Assembly: GCA_016292515.1 (NCBI GenBank)
Contig: JAEDIJ010000009.1
Location: 1 to 56,621 of the forward strand
Length of the DNA stretch: 56,621 nt
Source: Victivallaceae bacterium
GTDB taxonomy: Bacteria; Verrucomicrobiota; Lentisphaeria; Victivallales; Victivallaceae
Direction: 5' to 3'
Positions 31,949 to 40,227 of this stretch are shown here, one piece after another; the stretch's first letter is position 1; each line of letters starts with the position of its first letter. The position numbers were made by a program, and so were the translations under genes. The notes under the pieces were generated by a model, which was not told where the DNA came from, made no database searches, and was given only the letters and a program-made list of their open reading frames with translations.

Positions 31949-33276
31949 TCTTCCACCAGACTCCCGAAAAGCGAAACGCCGCCCGCGCGGGTGATCCTGA
32001 CCTTTTTCAGCACGCCCGTTTGCAGACCGGAAGTCGGTTCAAAGTGAACGACGAAATTGGTGCCGGTGCGTCCCGTCCACCGCGTTTCGTTGCGGTGACT
32101 GACGCCCTCCGTCAGCACTTCGACGGTGTCGCCGACTTGTTTTTGGAGCATTTTTTCGACGCGCGACGAAAGATCGCCGAGCAAAATCTGATTGCGCTCC
32201 TCCTTGACGGTTTCGGGGACGGAATCGGGACGCTCCGCCGACTTCGCGCCCGGACGGGGCGAGTATTTGAAAATAAAGGATTGAGAATACCCCACTTCAT
32301 TCATCAGATCGCGGGTCATCTTGAAATCTTCCTCGCTCTCGTCGGGAAATCCGACGATGACATCGGTCGAAAAAGTGACGTCGGGGATCGCGGCACGCAG
32401 TTTTTCGACGTAATGCAGATAACTGGACGCCGTGTATTGCCGGCTCATCGCTTTGAGGATGCGGTCGGAGCCGGACTGCAACGGCAGATGGATGTTGTGG
32501 CATACCTTGTCGCAGTTTTTCAGCGCGGAGATCAACCGGTCGGAAAAATATGTGACATAAGGGGAGGTGTAGCGAATGCGCGCGAGTCCTTCGATCTCAT
32601 TGAGGCTTTCCAGCAGTTCTCCGAAAGGCGAAACGTCATCTGCGGGGGGACGCGTATTGCCGTTCAACCCGTAGGCGGCGACATTCTGACCGAGAAGCAA
32701 AATCTCCCGCACGCCGCGCCCGACCATCCGGCGGGCTTCCGCCAGGATGTCCTCCTTGTCGCGGCTGATCTCGCGTCCGCGCACATAGGGCACGATGCAG
32801 TAGGTGCAGAAGCGGTTGCATCCGCGCGTGATCGCGATCTGCCCGAAAGCACCGCAATCCTGATGCTCGCCCATTCCCGTCAACACCTCGGCGGATTCGG
32901 CGGTAAACGCCTGCCGCTGATGCTTTTGAGCAAAATCTTCAACGATGGAAACGATTTTATGCAACTGCCCCGTGCCGACGACGAAATCAAGGTGCGGTAA
33001 TTCTTCAAGCAGTTGATTTCCAAGCCGTTGTGCCATACAGCCGACGGCACCGATCAGGATGTCGGGACGGCGGTCTTTGAGCTTTTTGAGATAACCGATC
33101 TTGCCTTTTGCCTTGCGTTCGGCGGCATCGCGCACACTACATGTGTTGAAAAGCAGCACGTCGGCGTCGTTTTCGTCGGAAGTGAGCGTATGCCCCGCGG
33201 CGACGAGTTGCGCGCCGATCGCCTCGGAGTCGCGCTCATTCATCTGACAGCCGTAGGTTTTGAGATAAATTTTCAT
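31945..33276 (-). CDS. miaB: tRNA-2-methylthio-N6-dimethylallyladenosine synthase
   Basis: The product has 443 residues, a radical SAM methylthiotransferase acting on i6A37 of tRNAs reading UNN codons. The N-terminal UPF0004 domain has cysteines in YGCQMNERDSE, NTCSVRDAAE and GCMAQ for one cluster. The radical SAM CxxxCxxC is in CNRFCTYC, and a C-terminal TRAM domain follows (about 375-440). NTCSVR is the MiaB form. It starts seven bases from the proB stop. Placing it with ispH and dxs is sensible, since its substrate carries a dimethylallyl group. Confidence 0.95.
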   Translation of the reverse strand: MKIYLKTYGCQMNERDSEAIGAQLVAAGHTLTSDENDADVLLFNTCSVRDAAERKAKGKIGYLKKLKDRRPDILIGAVGCMAQRLGNQLLEELPHLDFVVGTGQLHKIVSIVEDFAQKHQRQAFTAESAEVLTGMGEHQDCGAFGQIAITRGCNRFCTYCIVPYVRGREISRDKEDILAEARRMVGRGVREILLLGQNVAAYGLNGNTRPPADDVSPFGELLESLNEIEGLARIRYTSPYVTYFSDRLISALKNCDKVCHNIHLPLQSGSDRILKAMSRQYTASSYLHYVEKLRAAIPDVTFSTDVIVGFPDESEEDFKMTRDLMNEVGYSQSFIFKYSPRPGAKSAERPDSVPETVKEERNQILLGDLSSRVEKMLQKQVGDTVEVLTEGVSHRNETRWTGRTGTNFVVHFEPTSGLQTGVLKKVRITRAGGVSLFGSLVEE

Positions 33277-33282
33277 TTCCTT

Positions 33283-34398
33283 TTACACCAAAGTCAAATG
33301 GTCGCGGTGAATGACTTCATCATCGACGTCGGAGCCGAGGATCTGGTGAAGTTCCGAAGATTTTTTGCCGAGTATTTTGAGGCACTCCGCCGCGGAAAAA
33401 TTGACGAGTCCGCGGGCGAAAACCTTGCCGTCGCTTCCCGTTACTTCCACCGCGTCGCCGCGGCGGAAATTCCCCTCGATCATCTTGACGCCGGAGGGAA
33501 GCAGACTTTTGCCGGAAACTTGAAGTGCCTTTGCCGCGCCGTCATCGACGACGATCCTGCCGCTGGTGCGGCTGAAAAAGCGGAGCCATCTTTTTTCACC
33601 GGCGATCTTGTGCCGCCCCGGCAGGAAGAGCGTGCCGATGTCATCGCCCGAAACGACGTGCGGGATCGCCTCGCTGTCGTTGCCGTCGATGATCCACATC
33701 GCCGCGCCGGAACGGGTGACGATCTCCGCGGCGTTGAGTTTGGAACGCATTCCGCCGATGGAAAACTTGCTGTCATTGGTGTCGCCGGCAAGCGATTTGA
33801 TCTCATCGCTGATCTTTTCCACCAAGGGGATGCGGTCTCCGAGGGAGCCGTCCTCTTTGCGGTCGCGCAAACCGTTTTCACTGGTCAGGATCAAGGTCAA
33901 TTCCGCGCCGGTCAACGCGGCTAGCATCGCGGCGAGCGTGTCGTTGTCGCCGAATTTCAACTCGTCGACCGAAACGGAGTCGTTTTCGTTGACGATCGGC
34001 AAAACATCGTGCTCCCAGAGCGAATTGATGCAGTTCATCACGTTGAGATAACGCTCCCGGTTGCGCAGATCGGCGGCGGTCAGCAGCAACTGCGCGGAAA
34101 TGAATCCGTGTTTGCGGCATTCCGCCGAGTAAAGCGCCATCAGTTCCCGTTGACCGATGGCGGCAAGCGCCTGAATGTCGGCGAGTTTGCGGGGGCGGCG
34201 CGTCAGATTGAGAGCCTCCATCCCGCGCCCGACGGCACCGGATGTGACGAGCAGTACTTTTTTGCCGGTACTGCGGAGCACGGCGATGCCGGAAACCAGC
34301 GCGGCGATCGATTTGCGGTCGATCAGCAGCCGGGTGCCCGCCTTGACGATCACCTGACGGCTCGCCGAAAAAAGTTCCTTGCGGATATTTTGAGACAT
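33283..34398 (-). CDS. proB: Glutamate 5-kinase
   Basis: The product has 371 residues. It phosphorylates glutamate in the first step of proline synthesis. The amino-acid-kinase domain (about 1-260) has VIVKAGTRLL, LVTSGAVGRGM, NENDSVS and GGMRSKLNAAEI. A C-terminal PUA domain (about 275-355, RIVVDDGAAKAL) completes the long bacterial form. proA is not adjacent. It begins the minus-strand transcript that continues through miaB, ispH, dxs and uppS; the promoter is at 34440-34468. Confidence 0.95.
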   Translation of the reverse strand: MSQNIRKELFSASRQVIVKAGTRLLIDRKSIAALVSGIAVLRSTGKKVLLVTSGAVGRGMEALNLTRRPRKLADIQALAAIGQRELMALYSAECRKHGFISAQLLLTAADLRNRERYLNVMNCINSLWEHDVLPIVNENDSVSVDELKFGDNDTLAAMLAALTGAELTLILTSENGLRDRKEDGSLGDRIPLVEKISDEIKSLAGDTNDSKFSIGGMRSKLNAAEIVTRSGAAMWIIDGNDSEAIPHVVSGDDIGTLFLPGRHKIAGEKRWLRFFSRTSGRIVVDDGAAKALQVSGKSLLPSGVKMIEGNFRRGDAVEVTGSDGKVFARGLVNFSAAECLKILGKKSSELHQILGSDVDDEVIHRDHLTLV

Positions 34399-34439
34399 AA
34401 AAAAACTCCTGTGAGAAAAAGCGTATGATTTTCCGCTAT

Positions 34440-34468
34440 AATATAGTATCTTTCAAGGATTTTTGCAA
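34440..34468 (-). promoter_or_regulatory. Promoter of the proB-uppS run
   Basis: On the minus strand TTGCAA (34468-34463) and TATATT (34445-34440) are 17 bases apart, 42 bases before the proB start. Confidence 0.65.
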
Positions 34469-34477
34469 CCGCAAGAC

Positions 34478-34506
34478 TTGCTTTTTCAAGAGATGTGGAG
34501 TATATT
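34478..34506 (+). promoter_or_regulatory. Promoter of the CBM48 gene
   Basis: TTGCTT (34478-34483) and TATATT (34501-34506) are 17 bases apart. It is back to back with the proB promoter, ten bases away, and its expected start near 34513 rules out the ATG at 34463 as translation start. Confidence 0.6.
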
Positions 34507-34564
34507 AAATAACCGTTTCGAAAAAAAACGCCGTTTTTCCGGCGGAAACAGCATAAGGTGGTCG

Positions 34565-34846
34565 ATGTTTACAATCAGCGGAAAAAGCGGAGCAGGGGAA
34601 TTCCAAGTTGAATTTCTCTACACTCTGGAAAAAGGACATCAGGTGATGCTTGCCGGGTCGTTCAATGACTGGGAGCAGATTCCGATGCTTTTTTCGGATG
34701 GTGCCTACCGCGCAAAAGTCGACCTTCCTTCCGGCGATCACGAATACCGCTTCGTCGTCGACGAGACCTGGCAGACCGACGAGAGCAATCCGAACTTCGC
34801 CGCCAACGATTTCGGCACGCTCAACAGCGTGTTGCATATCGATTAA
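34565..34846 (+). CDS. Stand-alone CBM48 (isoamylase N-terminal/AMPK-like) domain protein
   Basis: The product has 93 residues from ATG 34565, chosen for AAGGTGG just before it and for the promoter at 34478. Nearly the whole chain is one carbohydrate-binding module 48 beta-sandwich: VMLAGSFNDWEQIPM, a short DGAYRAKVDLPSGDHEYRFVVD run and TDESNPNFAANDFG at the end. Such domains bind glycogen or starch and usually sit in front of branching or debranching enzymes. Here the domain is alone, between proB and dnaE. It may target a partner protein to glycogen; the partner is unknown. Confidence 0.82.
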   Translation: MFTISGKSGAGEFQVEFLYTLEKGHQVMLAGSFNDWEQIPMLFSDGAYRAKVDLPSGDHEYRFVVDETWQTDESNPNFAANDFGTLNSVLHID

Positions 34847-34864
34847 GCGGCAACCCCGTTCCTT

Positions 34865-37800
34865 TTATCCTTGAACTTCCGTTTCTTTCGGACGCCACGT
34901 CCGCCGCGGGAGCGCGATGAATTCTTTTGCCTTGATCCGGTAGTGATTTTTCCCCAGAAGTGCGTCGATCTCCGCGAGAAGCGGCATGGAAACTTCCACG
35001 CAGAGGGTGCGGCATTCCAAAAAGACCACGGAGTCGTCGGATTCATCGACCATGCAGAGTTTCACGGTGACGTCGCCCGGATGTTGACGCAAAACCTCGA
35101 CCAGTTTTTTCTGCGTCGGAGCATCGGTTTTGCCGCGGGTGAGATGCAGATAAAGTTCATTGCTCAATTTCTGCGGCGCCTCGGTGAGCGGCGTCGCCAT
35201 ATCGAGCATCACGCGCGCCGGTTCCGATTCGTCCCGCTTGCTGATGGTGACTTCAAAGACGTAGGGATTGCCCGGTTCGAGAACGATCCCGGCTTCCCGG
35301 AGTTTGGTGAGCGTCTTTTCGTAGACCATGCATTCGCAGTTTGCGTCCATATCCTCGATGTGCATCACGCCGAACTGTTTACCGCTGGTCTTGCTGAATT
35401 TGTAGGTGATGTCGGAAACCATTCCGGTCAGTCGCATCATCTCCCCGTCCTGTTTTTCCGCGACGCCGCGCACCGGTTCGCCGTAGGCGTTGACGAGTTC
35501 GCGCAAAGGATCGAGCGGATGCCCGGAAATGTAGAAGCCCAGCAGCTGTCTTTCGCTTTTGAGAATTTCGTCCCAGCTGAATTCGGGAAGATCGGGGATC
35601 GGTACGGAGACCGCTTCCTCGTTTTCGCCGCCGAGCATATCAAAAAGCGACCCCTGTCCGGCGGCGCGGTCTTTTGCCTGACTGGCGGCGAGGGCGATCA
35701 TCGGTTCGGCGATCGCGAGGATCTGCGAACGTTTGAGTTGCAGACTGTCGAATGCGCCCGCCCGCGTGAGACATTCCAGCATCCGCGAGTTGACTTCACT
35801 GCCGCAACGCTCGCAGAAATCGAGAAAACTCTTGAACTTGCCGTCGCTCTTGCGGCTGTTGATGATCGCTCCTGCGGCGGCTTCGCCGACGCCCTTGATC
35901 GCGCCGAGCCCGAAGCGGATGGCACCGTTGTCGCAGGAAAAACTGATGCCGCTCGAATTGACGTCCGGCGGCAAAATGTTGATGCCCATATCGCGGCAGG
36001 CGCGGATCAGAAACGCCAGTTTGTCGGCGTTTTCGATTTCCCCGGTGAGCACCGCCGCCATGAATTCGACCGGGTAATTCGCTTTGAGATAGGCGGTCTG
36101 ATAGGAGACGATGCCGTAGGCGGCGGAGTGCGATTTGTTGAAGCCGTATCCGGCGAAAATTTTGATCTTTTCCCAGATCTGATCGGCGAGTTCGGGGGAG
36201 ATGCCGCTTGTGTCGGCGCACCCCTTGATGAATTTTTCCCGTTGCTCCGCCATCACGTCGACTTTCTTTTTGCCGATCGCGCGGCGGAGGATGTCCGCGC
36301 CGCCGAGCGAGAAACCGGCAAGCGCCTGGACGACCTGCATGATCTGCTCCTGATAGACCATGATGCCGTAGGTCTCTTTGAGGATCGGCTCCATTTTGGG
36401 ATGATCGTAAATGGTCGTTTCCTGACCTTTTTTACGGGCGATGTACTGCGGAATAAACTGCATCGGGCCGGGGCGGTAGAGCGCGACCAGAGCGATGATA
36501 TGCTCGATCGTCTCGACGCCGAGGTTGCGGCAGAGACTTTGCATACCGCCGGATTCCAACTGAAACACGGCGATCGTGTCGCCGCGGCGGAGCATATCAA
36601 AAGTTTTGGGATCGTCGAGCGGGATCTTGATCGGGTCGATGTCGATACCGTGATCTTCCTTGATCATATCGAGCGCGTTGCGGATGATCGTCAGCGTGCG
36701 CAAGCCGAGGAAGTCCATTTTGAGCAAGCCGAGGTGTTCGCAGGGTTCCTTGGGGTACTGCACGACCATATCGCCCTGCGCGCTGCGCGAGAGCGGCACG
36801 AGGTTGTCGAGCCGCTGGTCGCCGATGATGACGCCGGCGGCGTGGATCCCGGTCTGGCGGTTCAATCCCTCCAACACCCGGGCGTACTTGAAAACCTCCT
36901 GAACTCTTTCGTCGGTCTCGATGAGTTTTTTCAAGTCGGGATTGCGCTCGATCGCCTTGTCGATGGTGATTTTGAGGTCGTCGTCGGGGATGAGTTTCGT
37001 CAACTTGTTGCCTTCGTCGAAACTGAAACCGAGGACGCGGGCGACGTCTTTCACCACCGCCTTGGGCTTCAACTGCCCGTAGGTGCAGATCTGGGCGACG
37101 CTGTCGTATCCGTAACGCTGACGGACGTACTCAATCACTTCGCCGCGCCGCTTTTCGCAGAAGTCGATGTCGAAGTCGGGCGGGCTGACGCGTTCCGGGT
37201 TGAGAAAACGCTCAAAGAGCAGATTGTAACGCAACGGGTCGATGTCGGTGATGCGCATTAAATAGGCGACGAGACTGCCCGCGCCGGAACCGCGTCCGGG
37301 GCCGACCGGCACGCCGTGATCCTTGCCGTGGCGGATAAAATCCGCGACGACCATGAAGTAACTGCAAAACCCCGTGCGTTCGATGATGCCGAGTTCGTAC
37401 TCCATGCGATCCAGCACCGCTTTGCGCTCCGGCGTCGTGCAGTCGTCCTTGCGCGGGTCGAAGTCGTAGCGGTACATCATATTGTCGAAGCAGATCTCGC
37501 GCAACGTCTCCCTGGTCGGCACCGACTTGTCGGGCAAGTAAAAAACGGGGTAGTGGTTCGCTTTGTAGTCGAAATGGATCTCGCACCGTTCGGCGATCTT
37601 GCGGGTGTTGACGAGCGCGTCGGGCAGTTCGCGGAAAAGTTCCTTCATTTCCTCCGGCGACTTGAAATAGTAATCGGGCCCCGACATCCGCATCCGGTGC
37701 TCGTCGCTCAGTTTCATTCCGGTCTGGATGCAGAGCATCACGTCGTGGGCGGCGGCGTCTTCCTTTTTCATATAGTGGACGTCGTTGGTCGCCACCATGC

Positions 37801-38404
37801 CGAGATCGTATTTTTTTGCCATTTCGACCAAAAAGCGGTTGGCGTTGCGCTCCTCGGGAATGCCGTGATCCATCACTTCAAGGAAATAGCGGTCTTTGCC
37901 GAAAAGATCGCGGTAGAATTGAAGCGCGTCTTCCGCCGCGCGTGTGTTGGAGTCGAGATAACGCCGCGAAACTTCCCCCTGGATGCAGGCGGAAAGCGCG
38001 ATCAGTCCCTCGTTGTACTGCGTGAGCAATTCGTGGTCGACGCGAGGCTTGTAATACAATCCGTTGCGGTAGGCTTCGGAGATCAGTTTGCACAAATTGT
38101 GGTAGCCCGTGTCGTTTTCGCAGAGCAATACCAGATGGAAGCCCTTGTAATGGTCGAGGGCAGGGGTCTTGTCAAAGCGGCTGCCGGGGGCGACGTACAT
38201 TTCACAGCCGATGATCGGGCGCAATCCCGCTTCGTTGAAAACGCGGTGATACTCCTCCGCGCCGCCGACGTAACCGTGATCGGTGATCGCCGCGCCGACC
38301 ATATCCATCGACTGGGCGAGTTTGACGATGCCTTTGGCGGTACAGGCGCCGTCGAGCATACTGTAATGGGTGTGCAAATGCAGATGAACGAAATCAACAG
38401 GCAT
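34865..38404 (-). CDS. dnaE: DNA polymerase III subunit alpha
   Basis: The product has 1179 residues, the normal DnaE size, and is the replicative polymerase. The N-terminal PHP domain begins HLHLHTHYSMLDG. The catalytic aspartates are in PPDFDIDFCEKRR, about residue 400. Further conserved parts are GRGSGAGSLVAYLM, FGYNKSH-like AGYGFNKSHSAAYG, GHPLDPL near the clamp-binding region, and an OB fold (MRLTGMVSDITYK). There is no intein and no proofreading domain of the PolC type. It runs alone on the minus strand, converging with the CBM48 gene; the promoter is at 38452-38479. Confidence 0.97.
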   Translation of the reverse strand: MPVDFVHLHLHTHYSMLDGACTAKGIVKLAQSMDMVGAAITDHGYVGGAEEYHRVFNEAGLRPIIGCEMYVAPGSRFDKTPALDHYKGFHLVLLCENDTGYHNLCKLISEAYRNGLYYKPRVDHELLTQYNEGLIALSACIQGEVSRRYLDSNTRAAEDALQFYRDLFGKDRYFLEVMDHGIPEERNANRFLVEMAKKYDLGMVATNDVHYMKKEDAAAHDVMLCIQTGMKLSDEHRMRMSGPDYYFKSPEEMKELFRELPDALVNTRKIAERCEIHFDYKANHYPVFYLPDKSVPTRETLREICFDNMMYRYDFDPRKDDCTTPERKAVLDRMEYELGIIERTGFCSYFMVVADFIRHGKDHGVPVGPGRGSGAGSLVAYLMRITDIDPLRYNLLFERFLNPERVSPPDFDIDFCEKRRGEVIEYVRQRYGYDSVAQICTYGQLKPKAVVKDVARVLGFSFDEGNKLTKLIPDDDLKITIDKAIERNPDLKKLIETDERVQEVFKYARVLEGLNRQTGIHAAGVIIGDQRLDNLVPLSRSAQGDMVVQYPKEPCEHLGLLKMDFLGLRTLTIIRNALDMIKEDHGIDIDPIKIPLDDPKTFDMLRRGDTIAVFQLESGGMQSLCRNLGVETIEHIIALVALYRPGPMQFIPQYIARKKGQETTIYDHPKMEPILKETYGIMVYQEQIMQVVQALAGFSLGGADILRRAIGKKKVDVMAEQREKFIKGCADTSGISPELADQIWEKIKIFAGYGFNKSHSAAYGIVSYQTAYLKANYPVEFMAAVLTGEIENADKLAFLIRACRDMGINILPPDVNSSGISFSCDNGAIRFGLGAIKGVGEAAAGAIINSRKSDGKFKSFLDFCERCGSEVNSRMLECLTRAGAFDSLQLKRSQILAIAEPMIALAASQAKDRAAGQGSLFDMLGGENEEAVSVPIPDLPEFSWDEILKSERQLLGFYISGHPLDPLRELVNAYGEPVRGVAEKQDGEMMRLTGMVSDITYKFSKTSGKQFGVMHIEDMDANCECMVYEKTLTKLREAGIVLEPGNPYVFEVTISKRDESEPARVMLDMATPLTEAPQKLSNELYLHLTRGKTDAPTQKKLVEVLRQHPGDVTVKLCMVDESDDSVVFLECRTLCVEVSMPLLAEIDALLGKNHYRIKAKEFIALPRRTWRPKETEVQG

Positions 38405-38451
38405 ATTCCAGAAATCCTTGAATCAAAATAAAAACGTTGTTTCAAAGGTCT

Positions 38452-38479
38452 ACTATACCATTTTTTCCTTGTTTTGCAA
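38452..38479 (-). promoter_or_regulatory. Promoter of dnaE
   Basis: On the minus strand TTGCAA (38479-38474) and TATAGT (38457-38452) are 16 bases apart, about 50 bases before dnaE. Confidence 0.6.
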
Positions 38480-38488
38480 GCGGACGGC

Positions 38489-38517
38489 TTGTTTTTTCGC
38501 TTAAATTATGGTACGTT
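38489..38517 (+). promoter_or_regulatory. Possible promoter of azlC
   Basis: TTGTTT (38489-38494) and TACGTT (38512-38517) are 17 bases apart, a weaker match to the form seen elsewhere, 31 bases before the azlC start. Confidence 0.35.
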
Positions 38518-38548
38518 ATAAAAACCGCTTCACAGAAAAGGGGAAAGT

Positions 38549-39265
38549 ATGCCGCAATCCGTTGTCCGCCGGGCTTTCATCGCCTCGCTCCCCGTACTTA
38601 TGGGATATCTCTCGATGGGAGCGGCGTGGGGCGTTCTCTTTACGACGCAGGTGCCGCAAGCGGGAGCTGTCACGGCGGGCGTCGTCAGCGCGGCGACGAT
38701 TTCCGGAAGTATGCAGTTCGCCGCGGTCGAAATGGTCAAAAACGCCGCGAATTACTCGTTGGGGCTTATCGCGCTTCTCGCGATCCTCATCAATATCCGC
38801 TATTGCGCCTACGGATTGCCTTTCATCGAGGAATTCAAACGCTATCCGTGGTATCTGCGCTGGTATCTCGTCTTTGCGCTGACCGATGAAACGTACGCGT
38901 TGCAGATACAGTGCCCCTACCGCGATGCGGAGCGACGCAGATATCTTTTTTATATCGCCTTTTTTGATGAATGCTACTGGATCACCGGCTCGGTCATCGG
39001 CGCGGCGGCGGGAAAACTCATCACCTTTGACACGACGGGCATCGACTTCTCGATGGCGGCGCTGTTTATCGTCATACTCGTCGATCAGTGCCGCGAAAAA
39101 AGCAACCGGATCCCCGCGATAGCGGGCGGTGTCATCACCGCCGTCGTCTGGGGGATGTTTTTCTTCTTCCTGCCGGGACACGTCAATAAGATGCTCTTTC
39201 CGGCGATGGCGTTCATCGTGGCGTTTCTCCTTTTGACGCGCAAAAAATTGGAGACGGCGCAATGA
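38549..39265 (+). CDS. azlC: AzlC family branched-chain amino acid exporter subunit
   Basis: The product has 238 residues with about six hydrophobic segments. The early GYLSMGAAWGVLFTTQ, the SGSMQFAAVEM helix, INIRYCAYGLPF and FALTDETYAL are typical AzlC motifs. With AzlD it forms a two-part exporter for branched-chain amino acids and analogues. The AAAAGGGG ribosome site precedes the ATG. The stop overlaps the azlD start by four bases, which is the usual arrangement. The substrate is inferred from the family. Confidence 0.9.
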   Translation: MPQSVVRRAFIASLPVLMGYLSMGAAWGVLFTTQVPQAGAVTAGVVSAATISGSMQFAAVEMVKNAANYSLGLIALLAILINIRYCAYGLPFIEEFKRYPWYLRWYLVFALTDETYALQIQCPYRDAERRRYLFYIAFFDECYWITGSVIGAAAGKLITFDTTGIDFSMAALFIVILVDQCREKSNRIPAIAGGVITAVVWGMFFFFLPGHVNKMLFPAMAFIVAFLLLTRKKLETAQ

Positions 39266-39606
39266 CTTCTCATCAGATATTGATTTTAGCGGTAATGTCG
39301 GCGGTCGTGCTGGGGCTTCGCGCGTTGCCGTTTGTTGTTTTCCGCAAAAAGAAACCGTCGCCGCTTTTTCTCTATCTCGGCAAAACGATTTCGGCGGCGG
39401 CGATCGCGATGCTCGTCGTTTACAGTCTCTCCACGGTTTCCGGGGCAGGGGCGGTTCCCGCCGGATTGATCGGACTTTTTTCCGCATCGGCGGCCGTCGT
39501 GGTGTTGCAGATTTTTTTCAGAAATCCGTTGCTTTCGATCATCGCGGGCACGGTCATATATATGCTGTCGGTGCAGGGCGTTTTGGGAAAGTTGCTTTTT
39601 TTCTGA
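39262..39606 (+). CDS. azlD: AzlD domain protein, branched-chain amino acid exporter subunit
   Basis: The product has 114 residues with four hydrophobic helices, the usual AzlD size. Markers are LRALPFVVFRKKKPSPLFLYLGKTISAAAIAMLVVY in pieces, and the last RNPLLSIIAGTVIYMLSVQ. Its ATG overlaps the azlC stop (ATGA). It works with AzlC in the inner membrane. Confidence 0.88.
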   Translation: MTSHQILILAVMSAVVLGLRALPFVVFRKKKPSPLFLYLGKTISAAAIAMLVVYSLSTVSGAGAVPAGLIGLFSASAAVVVLQIFFRNPLLSIIAGTVIYMLSVQGVLGKLLFF

Positions 39607-39614
39607 AAAAGCGA

Positions 39615-39643
39615 TTGCCAATCGATGCTCCCGGCATTATATT
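39615..39643 (+). promoter_or_regulatory. Promoter of the pyr operon
   Basis: TTGCCA (39615-39620) and TATATT (39638-39643) are 17 bases apart, about 30 bases before the pyrR start. The leader is too short for a PyrR-binding attenuator. Confidence 0.55.
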
Positions 39644-39672
39644 TATATAGTTACAAGAAGCCGGAGGGGGCA

Positions 39673-40224
39673 ATGCAGAAACTTTTGATGAGTGCGGCTC
39701 AAATGCCGGAAGTGATCCGGCAGATCGCGCAGGAAATCGTCGACGCCGGATTTTCCGACGGCTACGCCTTGGTCGGTATCCACGAGGAAGGAGTTCCGCT
39801 TTCCGAGAGGATCGCCGATGAGATCGAAAAAATAACGGGGCATCGTCCGCCGTTGGCAAAACTTGATATTTCAATGTATCGCGACGATATCGGCAAGACG
39901 AAACATCTGCCCCGCATCCGCGAGACCGTCATTCCGTTTGACATCAACGACCGCGCGCTGATCCTCGTCGACGACGTGCTGTCGAGCGGACGCACGATCC
40001 GCGCCGCGCTCGACGCCATCAACGATTACGGCCGCCCCGCGCTGATCCGGCTCGCCGTGTTGATCGACCGCGGAAACCCCGAATATCCGATCCGCGCCGA
40101 TTACGTCGGCAAAAAGATCGAACTCCCCGCAGACCGTTGCGTAACGGTTCGTTTCGAGGGGGAGGGCGACCCCGGCGTTTTCGATGAATTATGGCTCGAT
40201 AAACACCTTTCAGACAAGGAGTAA
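39673..40224 (+). CDS. pyrR: PyrR bifunctional regulator / uracil phosphoribosyltransferase-like
   Basis: The product has 183 residues from ATG 39673, with GGAGGGGG just before; an upstream ATG at 39625 lies inside the promoter. The PRPP-binding loop ILVDDVLSSGRTIRAAL, ALVGIHEEGVPLSERI and RLAVLIDRGNPEYPIRADYVGK are PyrR motifs. PyrR proteins sense UMP and bind pyr mRNA, or act on uracil. As no leader terminator is visible here, control may be through translation or at another site. It leads pyrB and pyrC. Confidence 0.92.
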   Translation: MQKLLMSAAQMPEVIRQIAQEIVDAGFSDGYALVGIHEEGVPLSERIADEIEKITGHRPPLAKLDISMYRDDIGKTKHLPRIRETVIPFDINDRALILVDDVLSSGRTIRAALDAINDYGRPALIRLAVLIDRGNPEYPIRADYVGKKIELPADRCVTVRFEGEGDPGVFDELWLDKHLSDKE

Positions 40225-40227
40225 TCT

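Noticed and set aside
34871..37261. 796-codon open frame opposite dnaE
   Set aside because: It lies entirely antisense to well-conserved DnaE sequence and shows the typical shadow composition (Phe, Asp, Gly, Arg).
34865..38404. Intein or split in dnaE
   Set aside because: The protein has normal DnaE length and the conserved motifs are continuous.
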